Below are positions 1 to 8,138 of a stretch of 17,146 nt of DNA, one piece after another (position 1 is the first letter of the stretch; every line of letters begins with the position of its first letter). A program made the position numbers and the translations under genes. Under the pieces are notes generated by a model, which was not told the origin of the DNA, made no database searches, and saw only the letters and a program-made list of their open reading frames with translations. The stretch is from Alistipes sp. Lineage in GTDB: Bacteria; Bacteroidota; Bacteroidia; Bacteroidales; Rikenellaceae. The stretch covers positions 1 through 17,146 of the forward strand of contig JAITWC010000080.1 of assembly GCA_031285485.1 (NCBI GenBank), given 5' to 3'.

Positions 1-1227
1 ATCTACGGACTGAGCACCATCGTTACCCGGATGCTCAACTATCTGATGGTGCCGTACCTGACCCGCGTTATGACCGATGTCGAGTACGGGGTCGTCACCG
101 ATCTCTATTCGCTCATTCCTTTCGCGTTGGTGCTGCTCACCATGGGCCTTGAGAGTGGATACTTCCGGTTCGCAGGAAAGGCCGAGGGCGAGGGCGAGAA
201 AAACCGGCTTTTCGTCACTCTCCTGAGGGCGACAGGCGGCGCCGCGGCGCTGTTTTGGATAGTTGTCTTCGCGTTCCACAGACCGATAGCCTCGCTCCTG
301 GACTATGGCGACACTCCCGAACTGATATGGCTGACAGCCTCCATCGTTGCGCTCGACGTCATCACGGCAATGCCTTTTGCGCGCCTTCGCGAACAGCGGC
401 GGCGGATGCGGTATGTGGGTGTACGGTTGGCGTCGGTAGTGGTGAACCTTGCGTTGTGCCTGGTTTTCTACACTGTCCAGCGGCGCACGGGGGCACAGTG
501 GGTTCTGCATGCAAATTTGGCGGCAAGTGCGGTGTCGCTGTTTCTGCTCCTGCCTGGGTTATGGGATTTCAGAAATGGCGGGCAGTGGCGCGGTGATTTC
601 GGGATACTGAAACGCGTGATGGTCTACTCGTTGCCGCTGTTGGTGAGCGGAATCGCGGGCACGGCGGGCGAGTTCATCGACCGGCAGATGGTGAAGTGGC
701 TTTTGCCGCCCGACGAGGCGATGGGTGCACTGGGAATTTACGGCGCGACGACGAAACTTGCCGTCATAATGATACTCTTCACGCAGATGTACCGCCTGGC
801 CGCCGAACCGTTCTTTCTTGCGAAGTTCGGGCGGGGGGAGTTTGCCCGGCAGAGCGGGTTGGCGATGAAACTCTACATCGCGGTGGCGGTGGCAATCCTT
901 GCCGTGGTGATGGTGGCCAAACCTCTGGTGGTGCAGATCGTGGGCGAGGATTTCCGAGACGGAAGCCACCTGTTGCCCATACTTTTGACGGCCAACGCCC
1001 TGGCAGGGGTGGTGTTGAACCTGTCGTTCTGGTACAAGCAGGCCGAGCGGACGTGGATGGCGATCGCCGTCACGGGCACGGGCATGGTGGTGGCAGTGGC
1101 GGTAAATTTGGCTTTGGTGCCGCGATTGGGATACGAAGGTGCGGCCTGGGCACGTTTAGCTTGTGAGGTGACGATGGTGGCTGTGAGTGTTGTATTGGTT
1201 TCAAGAATAAGGAATAGGATATGTTGA
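1..1227 (+). CDS. Polysaccharide/lipid-linked oligosaccharide flippase (Wzx/MATE-like), 5' end outside window
   Basis: The reading frame is open from base 1, and the residues before the first internal Met (position 31), reading IYGLSTIVTR, match the usual start region of Bacteroidota polysaccharide-biosynthesis flippases. The true start therefore lies upstream, probably by only a dozen or so codons. The visible 408 residues are very hydrophobic, with roughly ten or more membrane segments separated by short basic loops, and include the family-like stretch MLNYLMVPYLTRVM. Proteins of this group move undecaprenyl-linked glycans across the inner membrane. The specific substrate cannot be read from the sequence, and no polysaccharide cluster surrounds it; it is followed directly by dut, whose ATG overlaps its last codons by 7 nt. 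The family call is firm, the substrate unknown. Confidence 0.85.
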   Translation: MYGLSTIVTRMLNYLMVPYLTRVMTDVEYGVVTDLYSLIPFALVLLTMGLESGYFRFAGKAEGEGEKNRLFVTLLRATGGAAALFWIVVFAFHRPIASLLDYGDTPELIWLTASIVALDVITAMPFARLREQRRRMRYVGVRLASVVVNLALCLVFYTVQRRTGAQWVLHANLAASAVSLFLLLPGLWDFRNGGQWRGDFGILKRVMVYSLPLLVSGIAGTAGEFIDRQMVKWLLPPDEAMGALGIYGATTKLAVIMILFTQMYRLAAEPFFLAKFGRGEFARQSGLAMKLYIAVAVAILAVVMVAKPLVVQIVGEDFRDGSHLLPILLTANALAGVVLNLSFWYKQAERTWMAIAVTGTGMVVAVAVNLALVPRLGYEGAAWARLACEVTMVAVSVVLVSRIRNRIC

Positions 1228-1655
1228 AAGTCAAAGTAGTTAACAGATCGAAGAACGAACTGCCGAAATACGAAACGCCCCTCGCGGCGGGAATGGATGT
1301 GAGGGCCAATATCGAGGAGAGTGTCGTTTTGGGGCCTCTGGAGCGGGTGATGATCCCGACGGGGTTGTATGTCGAGTTGCCGGCGGGATATGAGTTGCAG
1401 GTGCGGCCCCGCAGTGGACTGGCCATCAGGCACGGCATCACGGTGTTGAACACTCCGGGAACCGTGGACGCCGACTATCGCGGTGAACTGAAGGCGATCC
1501 TCGTGAACCTGTCCAACGAGCCGTTCGCGATAAAGCCAGGCGAGCGGATCGCACAATACGTCGTAGCCCGCCACGAAAAGGTGGAGTGGGAGGTTGTGGA
1601 CACTCTTTCCGAAACGGAACGCGGTGCCGGAGGATTCGGCAGTACAGGACGATGA
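1221..1655 (+). CDS. dut: dUTP diphosphatase (dUTPase)
   Basis: Hydrolyses dUTP to dUMP and pyrophosphate, keeping uracil out of DNA and supplying dUMP for thymidylate synthesis. The 144-residue length is normal for the trimeric all-beta family. All five motifs are visible: AGMDVRA (23-29), PRSG (63-66), NTPGTVDADYRGE (77-89, with the likely catalytic Asp at 83), GERIAQYVV (107-115) and the glycine-rich C-terminal arm RGAGGFGSTGR (134-144), which closes over the substrate phosphates. The start at 1221 overlaps the flippase end, and the stop overlaps the next gene's ATG in an ATGA arrangement, so coupling on both sides is likely. Nothing looks unusual. Confidence 0.97.
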   Translation: MLKVKVVNRSKNELPKYETPLAAGMDVRANIEESVVLGPLERVMIPTGLYVELPAGYELQVRPRSGLAIRHGITVLNTPGTVDADYRGELKAILVNLSNEPFAIKPGERIAQYVVARHEKVEWEVVDTLSETERGAGGFGSTGR

Positions 1656-2704
1656 GATTCAGCGACATAAAGGGTCAGGAGGAGATAAAGCGACGGCTGG
1701 TGCGAACGATCGACACTGGGCGTGTGAGCCATGCGCAGATGTTTACCGGTGAGGCGGGAAGCGGAACGTTGCCGTTGGCGCTGGCCTATATTCAATACCT
1801 CAACTGCCCCGACCGCAAAAAGGGTGACTCGTGCGGAGTGTGCCCGTCGTGCAAAAAAATAGCAAGCCTCGCCCACCCCGACATCCACTTCGTGATGCCG
1901 GTCAACAAACAGGGCAAAAAGAGCGGAGAGACGATAACAAGCGACACTTTCCTGCCCGAGTGGCGGCGGATGGTGGCCGAAACGGGAGGTTACTTCGACG
2001 AGCAGATGTGGTACGACGCCCTCGGCCTCGAAAACCTTCAGGGACTGATTTCAAAGAAGGAGGCCGACGAGGTGATCCACAAGTTGGGATTCAAAAGTTT
2101 CGAGGGGGGCTACAAGTGCGTGTTGATGTGGCTACCTGAAAAAATGAACACCGAGGCCGCCAACACCCTGCTGAAAATACTGGAGGAGCCTTGGGCCGGA
2201 ACGCTGTTCCTGTTGGTGAGTGCCCGGCCGGGTCTGTTGCCCGCCACTATCCTGTCGCGGGTGCAGGAGACTGTGGTGCCCGGCGGAGAGTTCGAAGTGA
2301 GGCGTCAGCTGCGCGGCGCAGACACTGCCGAAGCGAGTGAAGAGTTCGAGGCATTCGTCGAGTTGATGCGCCTTAGCTACAACGACAAGCACCTTGAGTT
2401 GATGAAATGGGCGGAACGCGTGGCCTCGCTAGGACGCGAAAGACAGAAGCGGATGCTCGAAAATTTCATACGTCTGTTGCGCTCCTCGCTGATGATTAAC
2501 GCCGGATTGGAAGATATTGCCTATCTTTGGGGCGCCGAATTGGATTTCTGCCGCAAGTTCGCACCCTTCATCGGGGCCCACAACGTGGAGAAACTCGTGG
2601 AGGAGATGGAGAGCGCGCTGGGGCAGATGCGGCAGAACGCAAGTGCGACGATAGTGTTCACGCACTTCGCGCTGGCGGTTAGCAAGTTGATAACGAAGAA
2701 CTAA
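1652..2704 (+). CDS. holB: DNA polymerase III subunit delta' (clamp-loader type)
   Basis: 350 residues from an ATG that overlaps the dut stop as ATGA; an upstream in-frame ATG at 1586 would lie deep inside dut and is less likely. The protein has the AAA+ clamp-loader layout. The Walker A-like segment GEAGSGTL (33-40) has Thr where the catalytic Lys should be. Cysteines 52, 61, 64 and 67 form the zinc module typical of delta'/gamma subunits. NTLLKILEEP (171-180) is the Walker B/sensor region, and the usual SRC motif reads SRV (202-204). The altered Walker A and SRC motifs argue for the non-ATPase delta' subunit rather than DnaX. In the family it helps open and load the sliding clamp in the replisome. 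The C-terminal collar part is poorly conserved. Confidence 0.88.
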   Translation: MRFSDIKGQEEIKRRLVRTIDTGRVSHAQMFTGEAGSGTLPLALAYIQYLNCPDRKKGDSCGVCPSCKKIASLAHPDIHFVMPVNKQGKKSGETITSDTFLPEWRRMVAETGGYFDEQMWYDALGLENLQGLISKKEADEVIHKLGFKSFEGGYKCVLMWLPEKMNTEAANTLLKILEEPWAGTLFLLVSARPGLLPATILSRVQETVVPGGEFEVRRQLRGADTAEASEEFEAFVELMRLSYNDKHLELMKWAERVASLGRERQKRMLENFIRLLRSSLMINAGLEDIAYLWGAELDFCRKFAPFIGAHNVEKLVEEMESALGQMRQNASATIVFTHFALAVSKLITKN

Positions 2705-2720
2705 ACATAAAAGCAGGGAT

Positions 2721-3203
2721 ATGGCACGGGTAATTTTGATTACGGGGGGCAATCTCGGAGAGATGAAACCTCTGCTGCACCGGGCGCAGGAGATGATTAA
2801 CGCCGAGATCGGGCCGGTGATGCGTTGCTCGCACCGCTACAAGAGCGCTCCGTGGGGTTTCGAGTCGGGGACCCACTTCTCGAACCAAGTGCTAATCTGC
2901 GACACCGAACTGTCGCCGCGCGAGGTGTTGCAAAAAGTCCACGCCATAGAGGCGGCTTTGGGACGCGACCGCGCCGCCGAGACCGCTGAGAAAGCGCACA
3001 CCGGACAGTCATACTCGTCGAGAGTGATAGATGTGGACATTCTTTTCTACGACAACGAGATCATTGCCGAGGAAGATTTGGTCATACCCCACCCGCTGTT
3101 GCACGAACGCGACTTCGTGCTCGAACCGCTTGGAGAAGTGGCGGGCGACAAGGTGCATCCGGTGTTGGGACGAACCATAGCCGAGTTAAGAGAAAAAAGT
3201 TGA
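2721..3203 (+). CDS. folK: 2-amino-4-hydroxy-6-hydroxymethyldihydropteridine diphosphokinase (HPPK)
   Basis: Transfers pyrophosphate from ATP to hydroxymethyl-dihydropterin, the step before dihydropteroate synthase in folate synthesis. The 160-residue length fits the family. The signature RVIDVDILFY (101-110) supplies the ATP-contacting Arg101 and the two magnesium-binding aspartates 104 and 106; the pterin pocket region YKSAPWGF (40-47) and FSNQVL (53-58) are also present. The loop between Arg84 and Arg101 is about seven residues longer than in the E. coli enzyme. It starts 16 nt after holB, and its TGA stop overlaps a TTG start of the next gene. folE, the pathway's entry step, lies about 7 kb downstream in a separate transcription unit. 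Confidence 0.95.
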   Translation: MARVILITGGNLGEMKPLLHRAQEMINAEIGPVMRCSHRYKSAPWGFESGTHFSNQVLICDTELSPREVLQKVHAIEAALGRDRAAETAEKAHTGQSYSSRVIDVDILFYDNEIIAEEDLVIPHPLLHERDFVLEPLGEVAGDKVHPVLGRTIAELREKS

Positions 3204-3745
3204 AAAAACGGAGTGCAATATTTATCGTGGCCGCGCTGGTGGCGTTGGCGGGATGCACGAAGTACCCGGTGGAGTGCGAACTCGTGGTGCAGCCACGGGT
3301 GATGGTGTCGGAGGGAAGCGATCCGCTCACACCGGCATACATGGCGAGAGTCTACGTTTGGTACATCAACAAGAAGGAGCATCTGGATCACAAATGGCGC
3401 CCGGAGTCGTATACCGACGCCGAGGCAGGGGTTGTGCGCCACCGCGACACGGGCGAGGTTTGGTCGTTCGGACTGTCGGGCACCCAAAGCGGTGAGAAGG
3501 GTTACGTACACATTCCACTCACCTCGTCGCCAGTGTTGCTGGTGGCCATCGACCCGGTGAACAAGCTCTACGCTTGGAGGACGTTCGAGTTCCGTGTGCC
3601 GCTTGAGAGTGTGCTCGTGCCGGTGACTTTCCGCACATATTACAGGCCGGAACAGTTTCCGTACAGGGACGGCGATTGGACGGTGTTGAGATCGGAGAGT
3701 GAAAACACTCCGCAGGAAGAGAACAGCGAGGACGGTGAGAAGTAA
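3200..3745 (+). CDS. Small lipoprotein of unknown function, TTG start
   Basis: A 181-residue protein beginning with a signal peptide (basic KKR, hydrophobic core IFIVAALVA) and a good lipobox LAGC with Cys19 as lipidation site, so it should be anchored in the envelope. No ATG is available in frame ahead of the lipobox; TTG at 3200 is the only start that gives a proper signal sequence, and it overlaps the folK stop as TTGA, which suggests translation by coupling. The mature part is rich in beta-forming residues and ends in an acidic tail. I do not recognise a family. The gene is followed after 1 nt by the Ig-like lipoprotein, so the two may act together at the cell surface; that is inference. 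Confidence 0.8.
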   Translation: MKKRSAIFIVAALVALAGCTKYPVECELVVQPRVMVSEGSDPLTPAYMARVYVWYINKKEHLDHKWRPESYTDAEAGVVRHRDTGEVWSFGLSGTQSGEKGYVHIPLTSSPVLLVAIDPVNKLYAWRTFEFRVPLESVLVPVTFRTYYRPEQFPYRDGDWTVLRSESENTPQEENSEDGEK

Positions 3746-3746
3746 G

Positions 3747-5774
3747 ATGAAACATATAGTTCTCGTGGCGGCCGTCGTGAGTACGGTGGCGTTTGTGCGT
3801 TGCGCCAACCAGGTCGCGCCGCAGGGGGGGGTGAAGGATTCGCTACCGCCTGTGGTGAGGGCCATGACCCCGGTGTGGGGTCAGCGCAACGCCGACACCA
3901 TGCCCCGCCGAATCTTCATCGAGTACGACGAGTACGTTCAGATCAAAGACCTGCAAAAGGAGTTCTTCACCTCACCGCTGATGAAGACCAGGCCCACTGT
4001 AACGATTCGAGGCCGCGGCATCAGGATCGACATTAAAGACACCCTTGCGGCAAACCAGACTTACAGCCTCAACCTGGGCAGTGCCATTGTCGACAACAAC
4101 GAGGGCAACCCGCTGTATGACCACAGTTACGTCTTCTCGACCGGCTCGGCGATAGACTCTCTGTTGGCCACGGGATATGTGGCCGACGCGATGCGTGGAG
4201 ACAGTGTGTCGAGGGCTTTCCTCTACTTCTTCGACGCCGCGCTCGACACCATTCCCGACTACGACTCGCTACTGTTCAAACAGCACCCCGTAGTGGTGGG
4301 CAGGACTCAGAACAACGGCATATTTGTGGCGCAAAACCTGCGTGAGATGTATTACAGGGTCTACGCCATTCAGGATAACAACAACAACCAGCGTTACGAC
4401 CCAGGAACCGACAAGGTAGGATTCATCGACAGCGTGATCCACCCGGTGCGGCTGGGCACCACCTCGGTGTGGCGCGACGAGTATCGAAAGTACACCACTG
4501 CCGATCCGCAGACATATATCCGCATATTCGCCGAGGAACCGATGAGGCGGCAAAACCTCAACACGAACGAGCGTCCGGGCCGCCATCAGGTGGTGCTGCG
4601 TTTCGCCGCGCCCCGGCCCCGGATCGACACACTGTCGTTCGAGGGGATCGACGACGACCGCGTGATACGCGAATACATGACCGCCGGGCGCGATACTATC
4701 TCGCTGTGGTTCGACGTGCCGCCGGAGTCTATGCCTGACACGCTACGCGGAAGGATCGCCTACCACAAGTCCGACTCGCTGGGCAACATAGTTCCCTCCT
4801 CGCAGGCGATCCGATTGGTATGGAGACAAGCAGAATCGCGCGAGGAGGCTCGGGAAAGAGAACGCGAGGAGAGGGAGCGAGCCCGTGCCGAAGAGAGGGG
4901 CGAGGAGTACACGCCACCCGAAAAACCCAACCCGTTCGGCTTCAAGGTCGATGCCGGAGGGCAGGTCGACCCGCTTAAGAGCATACCCATAGAATTCACG
5001 TTGCCGCTGGCGTCGATCGACAGTGCGCACATCTCGCTCACCACGCAACCCGATCTGGGTGCCCCCGCGCCAGTGCCGTTCACGCTGGAGCGCGACACGA
5101 TGAATATCCGCCGATGGGTGATCCGCGCCGGATGGGACGAGACGAAAAACTACCGGCTCACCATAGGCAAGGGTGTCTTCACCAACGTGGCCGGTGAGAG
5201 GAACGACTCTCTGGGGGCCAACTTCAAGATTATGCCGAAAGAGGACTTCGCAACCCTCACACTGAAGATCAACGGGAAAACCCCCGAGGCGAGATACATT
5301 GTGCAGGTGACAGATCCCGGCGGAAAAACCATATTCCGCGAGGTGAAGGACGCTGCGACGGGCGAATACACATTCCCCTACATTCCCGAGGGCGATGTGA
5401 GCATCCGCGTCACTGAGGACGGTAACGCTAACGGTCGGTGGGACAGCGGCTCGCTGGTGGAGCGGCGGCAGCCCGAACGGACGGAGTTCTACACCGGGGA
5501 GACCGGTGATCCGGTTGTGGCGGTGAAAAAGAATTGGCAGACCGACATAATCCTCGACATGGAGACGATATTCGCTCCGGTGACGATAGACAAAATACAG
5601 CGCGACCTGCAAAGGGCCGAGGACGCACGCGTGTCGAAATTCCTCGAAGAGAAGGCCGCGCGCGACGCCGAACAACGTCGGCAGGGAACACAGGGCCAGC
5701 AACAGGGCGGCGGAATGGGTATAGGCGGCGCGCTGGGCGGCGCGAGACAACAAATCGGTTCGATAGCACAATGA
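3747..5774 (+). CDS. Ig-like (Big_5) domain envelope protein, probable lipoprotein
   Basis: 675 residues from the ATG at 3747, which directly follows the previous stop; an in-frame start at 3699 lies inside the previous gene and would place charged residues before the signal peptide. The N-terminal hydrophobic segment ends at Cys19 in FVRC, a poor lipobox (Arg at -1), followed by the family-typical CANQVAPQGGVKDSLPP and a Big_5-type Ig-like domain (about 30-135, with IFIEYDEYVQIKDLQKEF). Beta-rich segments follow. Two Asp/Asn-rich loops, DNNNNQRYDPGTD (210-222) and DGNANGRWDSG (558-568), resemble calcium-binding loops. Residues 361-388 are an uninterrupted Glu/Arg-rich stretch predicted to be a single charged helix. 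The C-terminus is Gln/Gly-rich. The role is unknown; it sits between a lipoprotein and a barrel gene, with ATGA coupling to the latter. Confidence 0.85.
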   Translation: MKHIVLVAAVVSTVAFVRCANQVAPQGGVKDSLPPVVRAMTPVWGQRNADTMPRRIFIEYDEYVQIKDLQKEFFTSPLMKTRPTVTIRGRGIRIDIKDTLAANQTYSLNLGSAIVDNNEGNPLYDHSYVFSTGSAIDSLLATGYVADAMRGDSVSRAFLYFFDAALDTIPDYDSLLFKQHPVVVGRTQNNGIFVAQNLREMYYRVYAIQDNNNNQRYDPGTDKVGFIDSVIHPVRLGTTSVWRDEYRKYTTADPQTYIRIFAEEPMRRQNLNTNERPGRHQVVLRFAAPRPRIDTLSFEGIDDDRVIREYMTAGRDTISLWFDVPPESMPDTLRGRIAYHKSDSLGNIVPSSQAIRLVWRQAESREEAREREREERERARAEERGEEYTPPEKPNPFGFKVDAGGQVDPLKSIPIEFTLPLASIDSAHISLTTQPDLGAPAPVPFTLERDTMNIRRWVIRAGWDETKNYRLTIGKGVFTNVAGERNDSLGANFKIMPKEDFATLTLKINGKTPEARYIVQVTDPGGKTIFREVKDAATGEYTFPYIPEGDVSIRVTEDGNANGRWDSGSLVERRQPERTEFYTGETGDPVVAVKKNWQTDIILDMETIFAPVTIDKIQRDLQRAEDARVSKFLEEKAARDAEQRRQGTQGQQQGGGMGIGGALGGARQQIGSIAQ

Positions 5775-6598
5775 TTAAAAAGGCGGTTTGCGTGGTGTTG
5801 ATGCTTCTGGGGGTGTTGTCCGCCTCAGGACAGCATTATGTCGGAATCAGGGGGGGGTACGGTGCGGCTCACGGGAGATTCTATCCCGCGTACGACAAGA
5901 GTAGCATGATGTTGGGCAAGTCGACCGCCGGATTTGTGTGGAAATACTTCTCGCCGCAACAAGTGGTGGGCGGAGTGTCGGCCGAACTGGAATTTCAGCA
6001 GAGGGGCTACCGCCTGTTCTATGGTACCGGAGTGCTCACCGGCACAGGCGACTACTACGAGACGATGCGCACAGTGAATTCCATCACGTTGCCCGTCATG
6101 TGGCAGCCCCACCTCTACATGATAAACCGCCGGGTGAGATTCTTCGTGGGCCTCGGGGTGACGTTCAGCTACAACACCGGGCTGGGCGAAAAACTCACCT
6201 CCACCCATTATAAGTGGAACAACGAGACTAAGACGCATACACCCGAAAGTACCACTATTTCCCAAACCATGCAGACTGCGCGCGACGTGCGTTGGGGCTA
6301 CGGTTGGATCGGGGGCGCAGGGTTGAGTCTGTTGGTTAACCGTTGGGAAATGTTCGCCGAGGGAAGATATTACTACGGCATGGGTGACATTCTGCGCACC
6401 TCGTCAAAATTTATGTTCCACGATGACACATTGTACCGCAACGGTAAGGTTTTGCGTAGCGAACTGGACAATATCTACATCTCGGTGGGTGTGACCTTCC
6501 GCCTCGGCAAGGGGGGGCTACTCGCTCCTCCGCTGCGGAAACACCGACCTGCCCCCGATGACGATGACAGCTTCACCAACATAAGAGCAACTATGTAA
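5771..6598 (+). CDS. Outer-membrane beta-barrel protein (PorT-like family)
   Basis: 275 residues from the ATG that overlaps the previous stop as ATGA; a longer frame from 5534 would run through the preceding gene and lacks a signal at its start. Residues 1-20 form a cleavable signal peptide (MIKKAVCVVLMLLGVLSASG). The mature protein has alternating hydrophobic and aromatic strands with turn residues (HYVGIRGGYG near the start, IYISVGVTFRLG near the end), the pattern of small Bacteroidota barrels in the PorT/OMP_b-brl_2 group. The terminal strand is followed by a short tail with four consecutive aspartates. It is probably an outer-membrane partner of the adjacent lipoproteins. A run of eight G lies in codons 27-29 and one of seven G near codon 247. 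It is unlikely to be true PorT of type IX secretion; only the fold class is claimed. Confidence 0.8.
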   Translation: MIKKAVCVVLMLLGVLSASGQHYVGIRGGYGAAHGRFYPAYDKSSMMLGKSTAGFVWKYFSPQQVVGGVSAELEFQQRGYRLFYGTGVLTGTGDYYETMRTVNSITLPVMWQPHLYMINRRVRFFVGLGVTFSYNTGLGEKLTSTHYKWNNETKTHTPESTTISQTMQTARDVRWGYGWIGGAGLSLLVNRWEMFAEGRYYYGMGDILRTSSKFMFHDDTLYRNGKVLRSELDNIYISVGVTFRLGKGGLLAPPLRKHRPAPDDDDSFTNIRATM

Positions 6599-6602
6599 GA
6601 CG

Positions 6603-6947
6603 ATGGAAAAGGAGAACACAAGACAGCAAAAGATAGCGCGACAGATACAGAAAGACCTCGGCGAGATGTTAGGCCGCGAATTGGCCAATCTGGTGCGGGG
6701 GGCGATGGTTACGGTGACCGAGGTGAGGATGAGCCCCGATCTGGAATACGCCCGCGTGTGGGTGAGCGTCTTTCCGTTCGAGTGGCACGGCGTCATTATG
6801 GCGTCGCTGGAGGCTAACAACTGGCGGATCCGCAAGGTTCTTGGCGCGAAAGTGCGTAACCAGATGAGGGTCGTGCCTGAGCTGACTTTCGCGCTTGACG
6901 ACAGTTTCGAGTATGTCGAAAAGATAGACAATCTGCTTAATAAATAG
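6603..6947 (+). CDS. rbfA: 30S ribosome-binding factor RbfA
   Basis: 114 residues, normal length. RbfA is a small KH-like protein that binds immature 30S subunits and helps process the 5' end of 16S rRNA. The family pattern is clear: N-terminal RQQKIARQIQKDLGEML helix, the strand VTVTEVRMSPDLEYARVWVSVF (about 36-57, with SPDL conserved) and a C-terminal segment VRNQMRVVPELTFALDDSFEYVEKIDNLL (about 84-112) that corresponds to the usual R-x-PEL-F--D-S-----I--LL. It starts 4 nt after the barrel gene, and its TAG stop is immediately followed by the ATG of the permease. rbfA followed by an FtsX-type permease is, as far as I recall, a recurrent pair in Bacteroidota. Confidence 0.95.
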   Translation: MEKENTRQQKIARQIQKDLGEMLGRELANLVRGAMVTVTEVRMSPDLEYARVWVSVFPFEWHGVIMASLEANNWRIRKVLGAKVRNQMRVVPELTFALDDSFEYVEKIDNLLNK

Positions 6948-8138
6948 ATGCGAGTTTCGTATCTCATCGCGCGGCGATTCCTCTTTTCGCCCAAGTCGCA
7001 CTCGGTGATAAACATCATATCGAGGGTGAGCATGGTGGCAGTGGGGATTCCCGTGGCGGCGATGGTGATCTTGATGGGAGTGTTCAGTGGGTTCGACGAC
7101 CTGATCCGCAAGATGTACCACGACTTCGACCCCGACCTCACCGTGCAGCCCGCCGAAGGGAAGGTGTTCGATCCGGCGAGGCTCGACCGCGCCGCCATAG
7201 AACGGCTTGAAGGAGTTGATGCCAGCTCGTTGATGCTTGAGGAGAGCGCAATGATAGAGTACCGCGGCCGACAGGTAACAGCAAAGGTGCGGGGGGTGGA
7301 CAGCCTCTTTCCGCGCGTGGTACCGATCGAGCGGATGATGTGGGCGGGAAGTTGGAACGGCTCGGGGGTGGTGCCTGGACAGGGCATAGCTTACGATATG
7401 GGGGTGAGCATGAACCTCACCGAGCCGATGCGTTTCATAGTTCCGAGACGGGGCGCGTGGTCGTCGTTGCTGCCGATGACGGTGGCAGGATCGATTGAGG
7501 TGCCGGTCGGTGGGGTGTTCGTACTCGATGCCGAGACCGACGGTGAATATGTGCTGATGCCGATCGAGAGGGCGCGCGAACTGTTTGAATACGCCGGCAT
7601 GGCGTCGAACCTGGCGATACGTTTCGTCCCCGGCGCTCACGAAAAACGAGTGAAGGATGCGGTGCAGGCCGTTGCGGGCGACGGATTCAGGGTTCTCACG
7701 CGCTACGAACGCAACGAGGTGATGTACCGCATAATGCGGCTTGAGAAGTGGGGCATCTTCGCGATCGGTTTGGCGGTGCTTATCATTGCGTCGTTCTCGA
7801 TAGTGGGTTCGCTCATCATGCTGATCATAGATAAACGCGACGGCACAGCTACGCTGCGCGCGTTAGGCGCGAGGGCCTCCACGGTACGCGGGATTTTCGT
7901 CAGGCAAGGGATGATGATCGGGACAATAGGCGCCTCGGGAGGATTGACACTGGGGTTGGCCGTGTGCACGGTGCAGCAGTTGTTCGGGGTAATCCCCATG
8001 CCGGGTGCGACGTTCCTCGTGGAGAACTATCCGGTGTTGGTGCGCTGGGGCGACATCGGGGCCATAGTGGCCGCCTTCGTTGCCGTTTGCTGGATAATCA
8101 CTATCTTTACCGTCAGAATGACGGTCAGATCGGAATAA
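6948..8138 (+). CDS. ABC transporter permease, LolC/LolE-like (FtsX/MacB fold)
   Basis: 396 residues, starting on the base after the rbfA stop. The topology is that of lipoprotein-releasing permeases: one N-terminal membrane segment (about 25-47), a large periplasmic domain (about 50-265), then three membrane segments (about 269-297, 318-340 and 362-385) forming the FtsX domain. IIDKRDGTATLRALGA (about 291-306) is the cytoplasmic coupling region that contacts the ATPase. Such permeases extract mature lipoproteins from the inner membrane for transfer to the outer membrane. No LolD-like ATPase gene lies in the window, so its partner must be encoded elsewhere. Neighbouring lipoprotein genes on both sides fit this role. 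Whether it is LolC, LolE or a combined type cannot be decided here. Confidence 0.85.
   Translation: MRVSYLIARRFLFSPKSHSVINIISRVSMVAVGIPVAAMVILMGVFSGFDDLIRKMYHDFDPDLTVQPAEGKVFDPARLDRAAIERLEGVDASSLMLEESAMIEYRGRQVTAKVRGVDSLFPRVVPIERMMWAGSWNGSGVVPGQGIAYDMGVSMNLTEPMRFIVPRRGAWSSLLPMTVAGSIEVPVGGVFVLDAETDGEYVLMPIERARELFEYAGMASNLAIRFVPGAHEKRVKDAVQAVAGDGFRVLTRYERNEVMYRIMRLEKWGIFAIGLAVLIIASFSIVGSLIMLIIDKRDGTATLRALGARASTVRGIFVRQGMMIGTIGASGGLTLGLAVCTVQQLFGVIPMPGATFLVENYPVLVRWGDIGAIVAAFVAVCWIITIFTVRMTVRSE

Noticed and set aside
2522..2529. TATCTTTG promoter-like word inside holB
   Set aside because: It lies in coding sequence encoding AYLWG, about 190 nt before folK, without a -33 match; likely chance, though an internal promoter for folK cannot be excluded.
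4743..5771. 342-codon minus-strand frame opposite the Ig-like gene
   Set aside because: It is a GC-driven antisense shadow; the plus-strand protein has a signal peptide, a Big_5 domain and coupling with its neighbours.
5771..6598. Naming the barrel as true PorT of the type IX secretion system
   Set aside because: Only the general barrel pattern is visible; no other type IX component lies nearby and many unrelated small barrels look alike.
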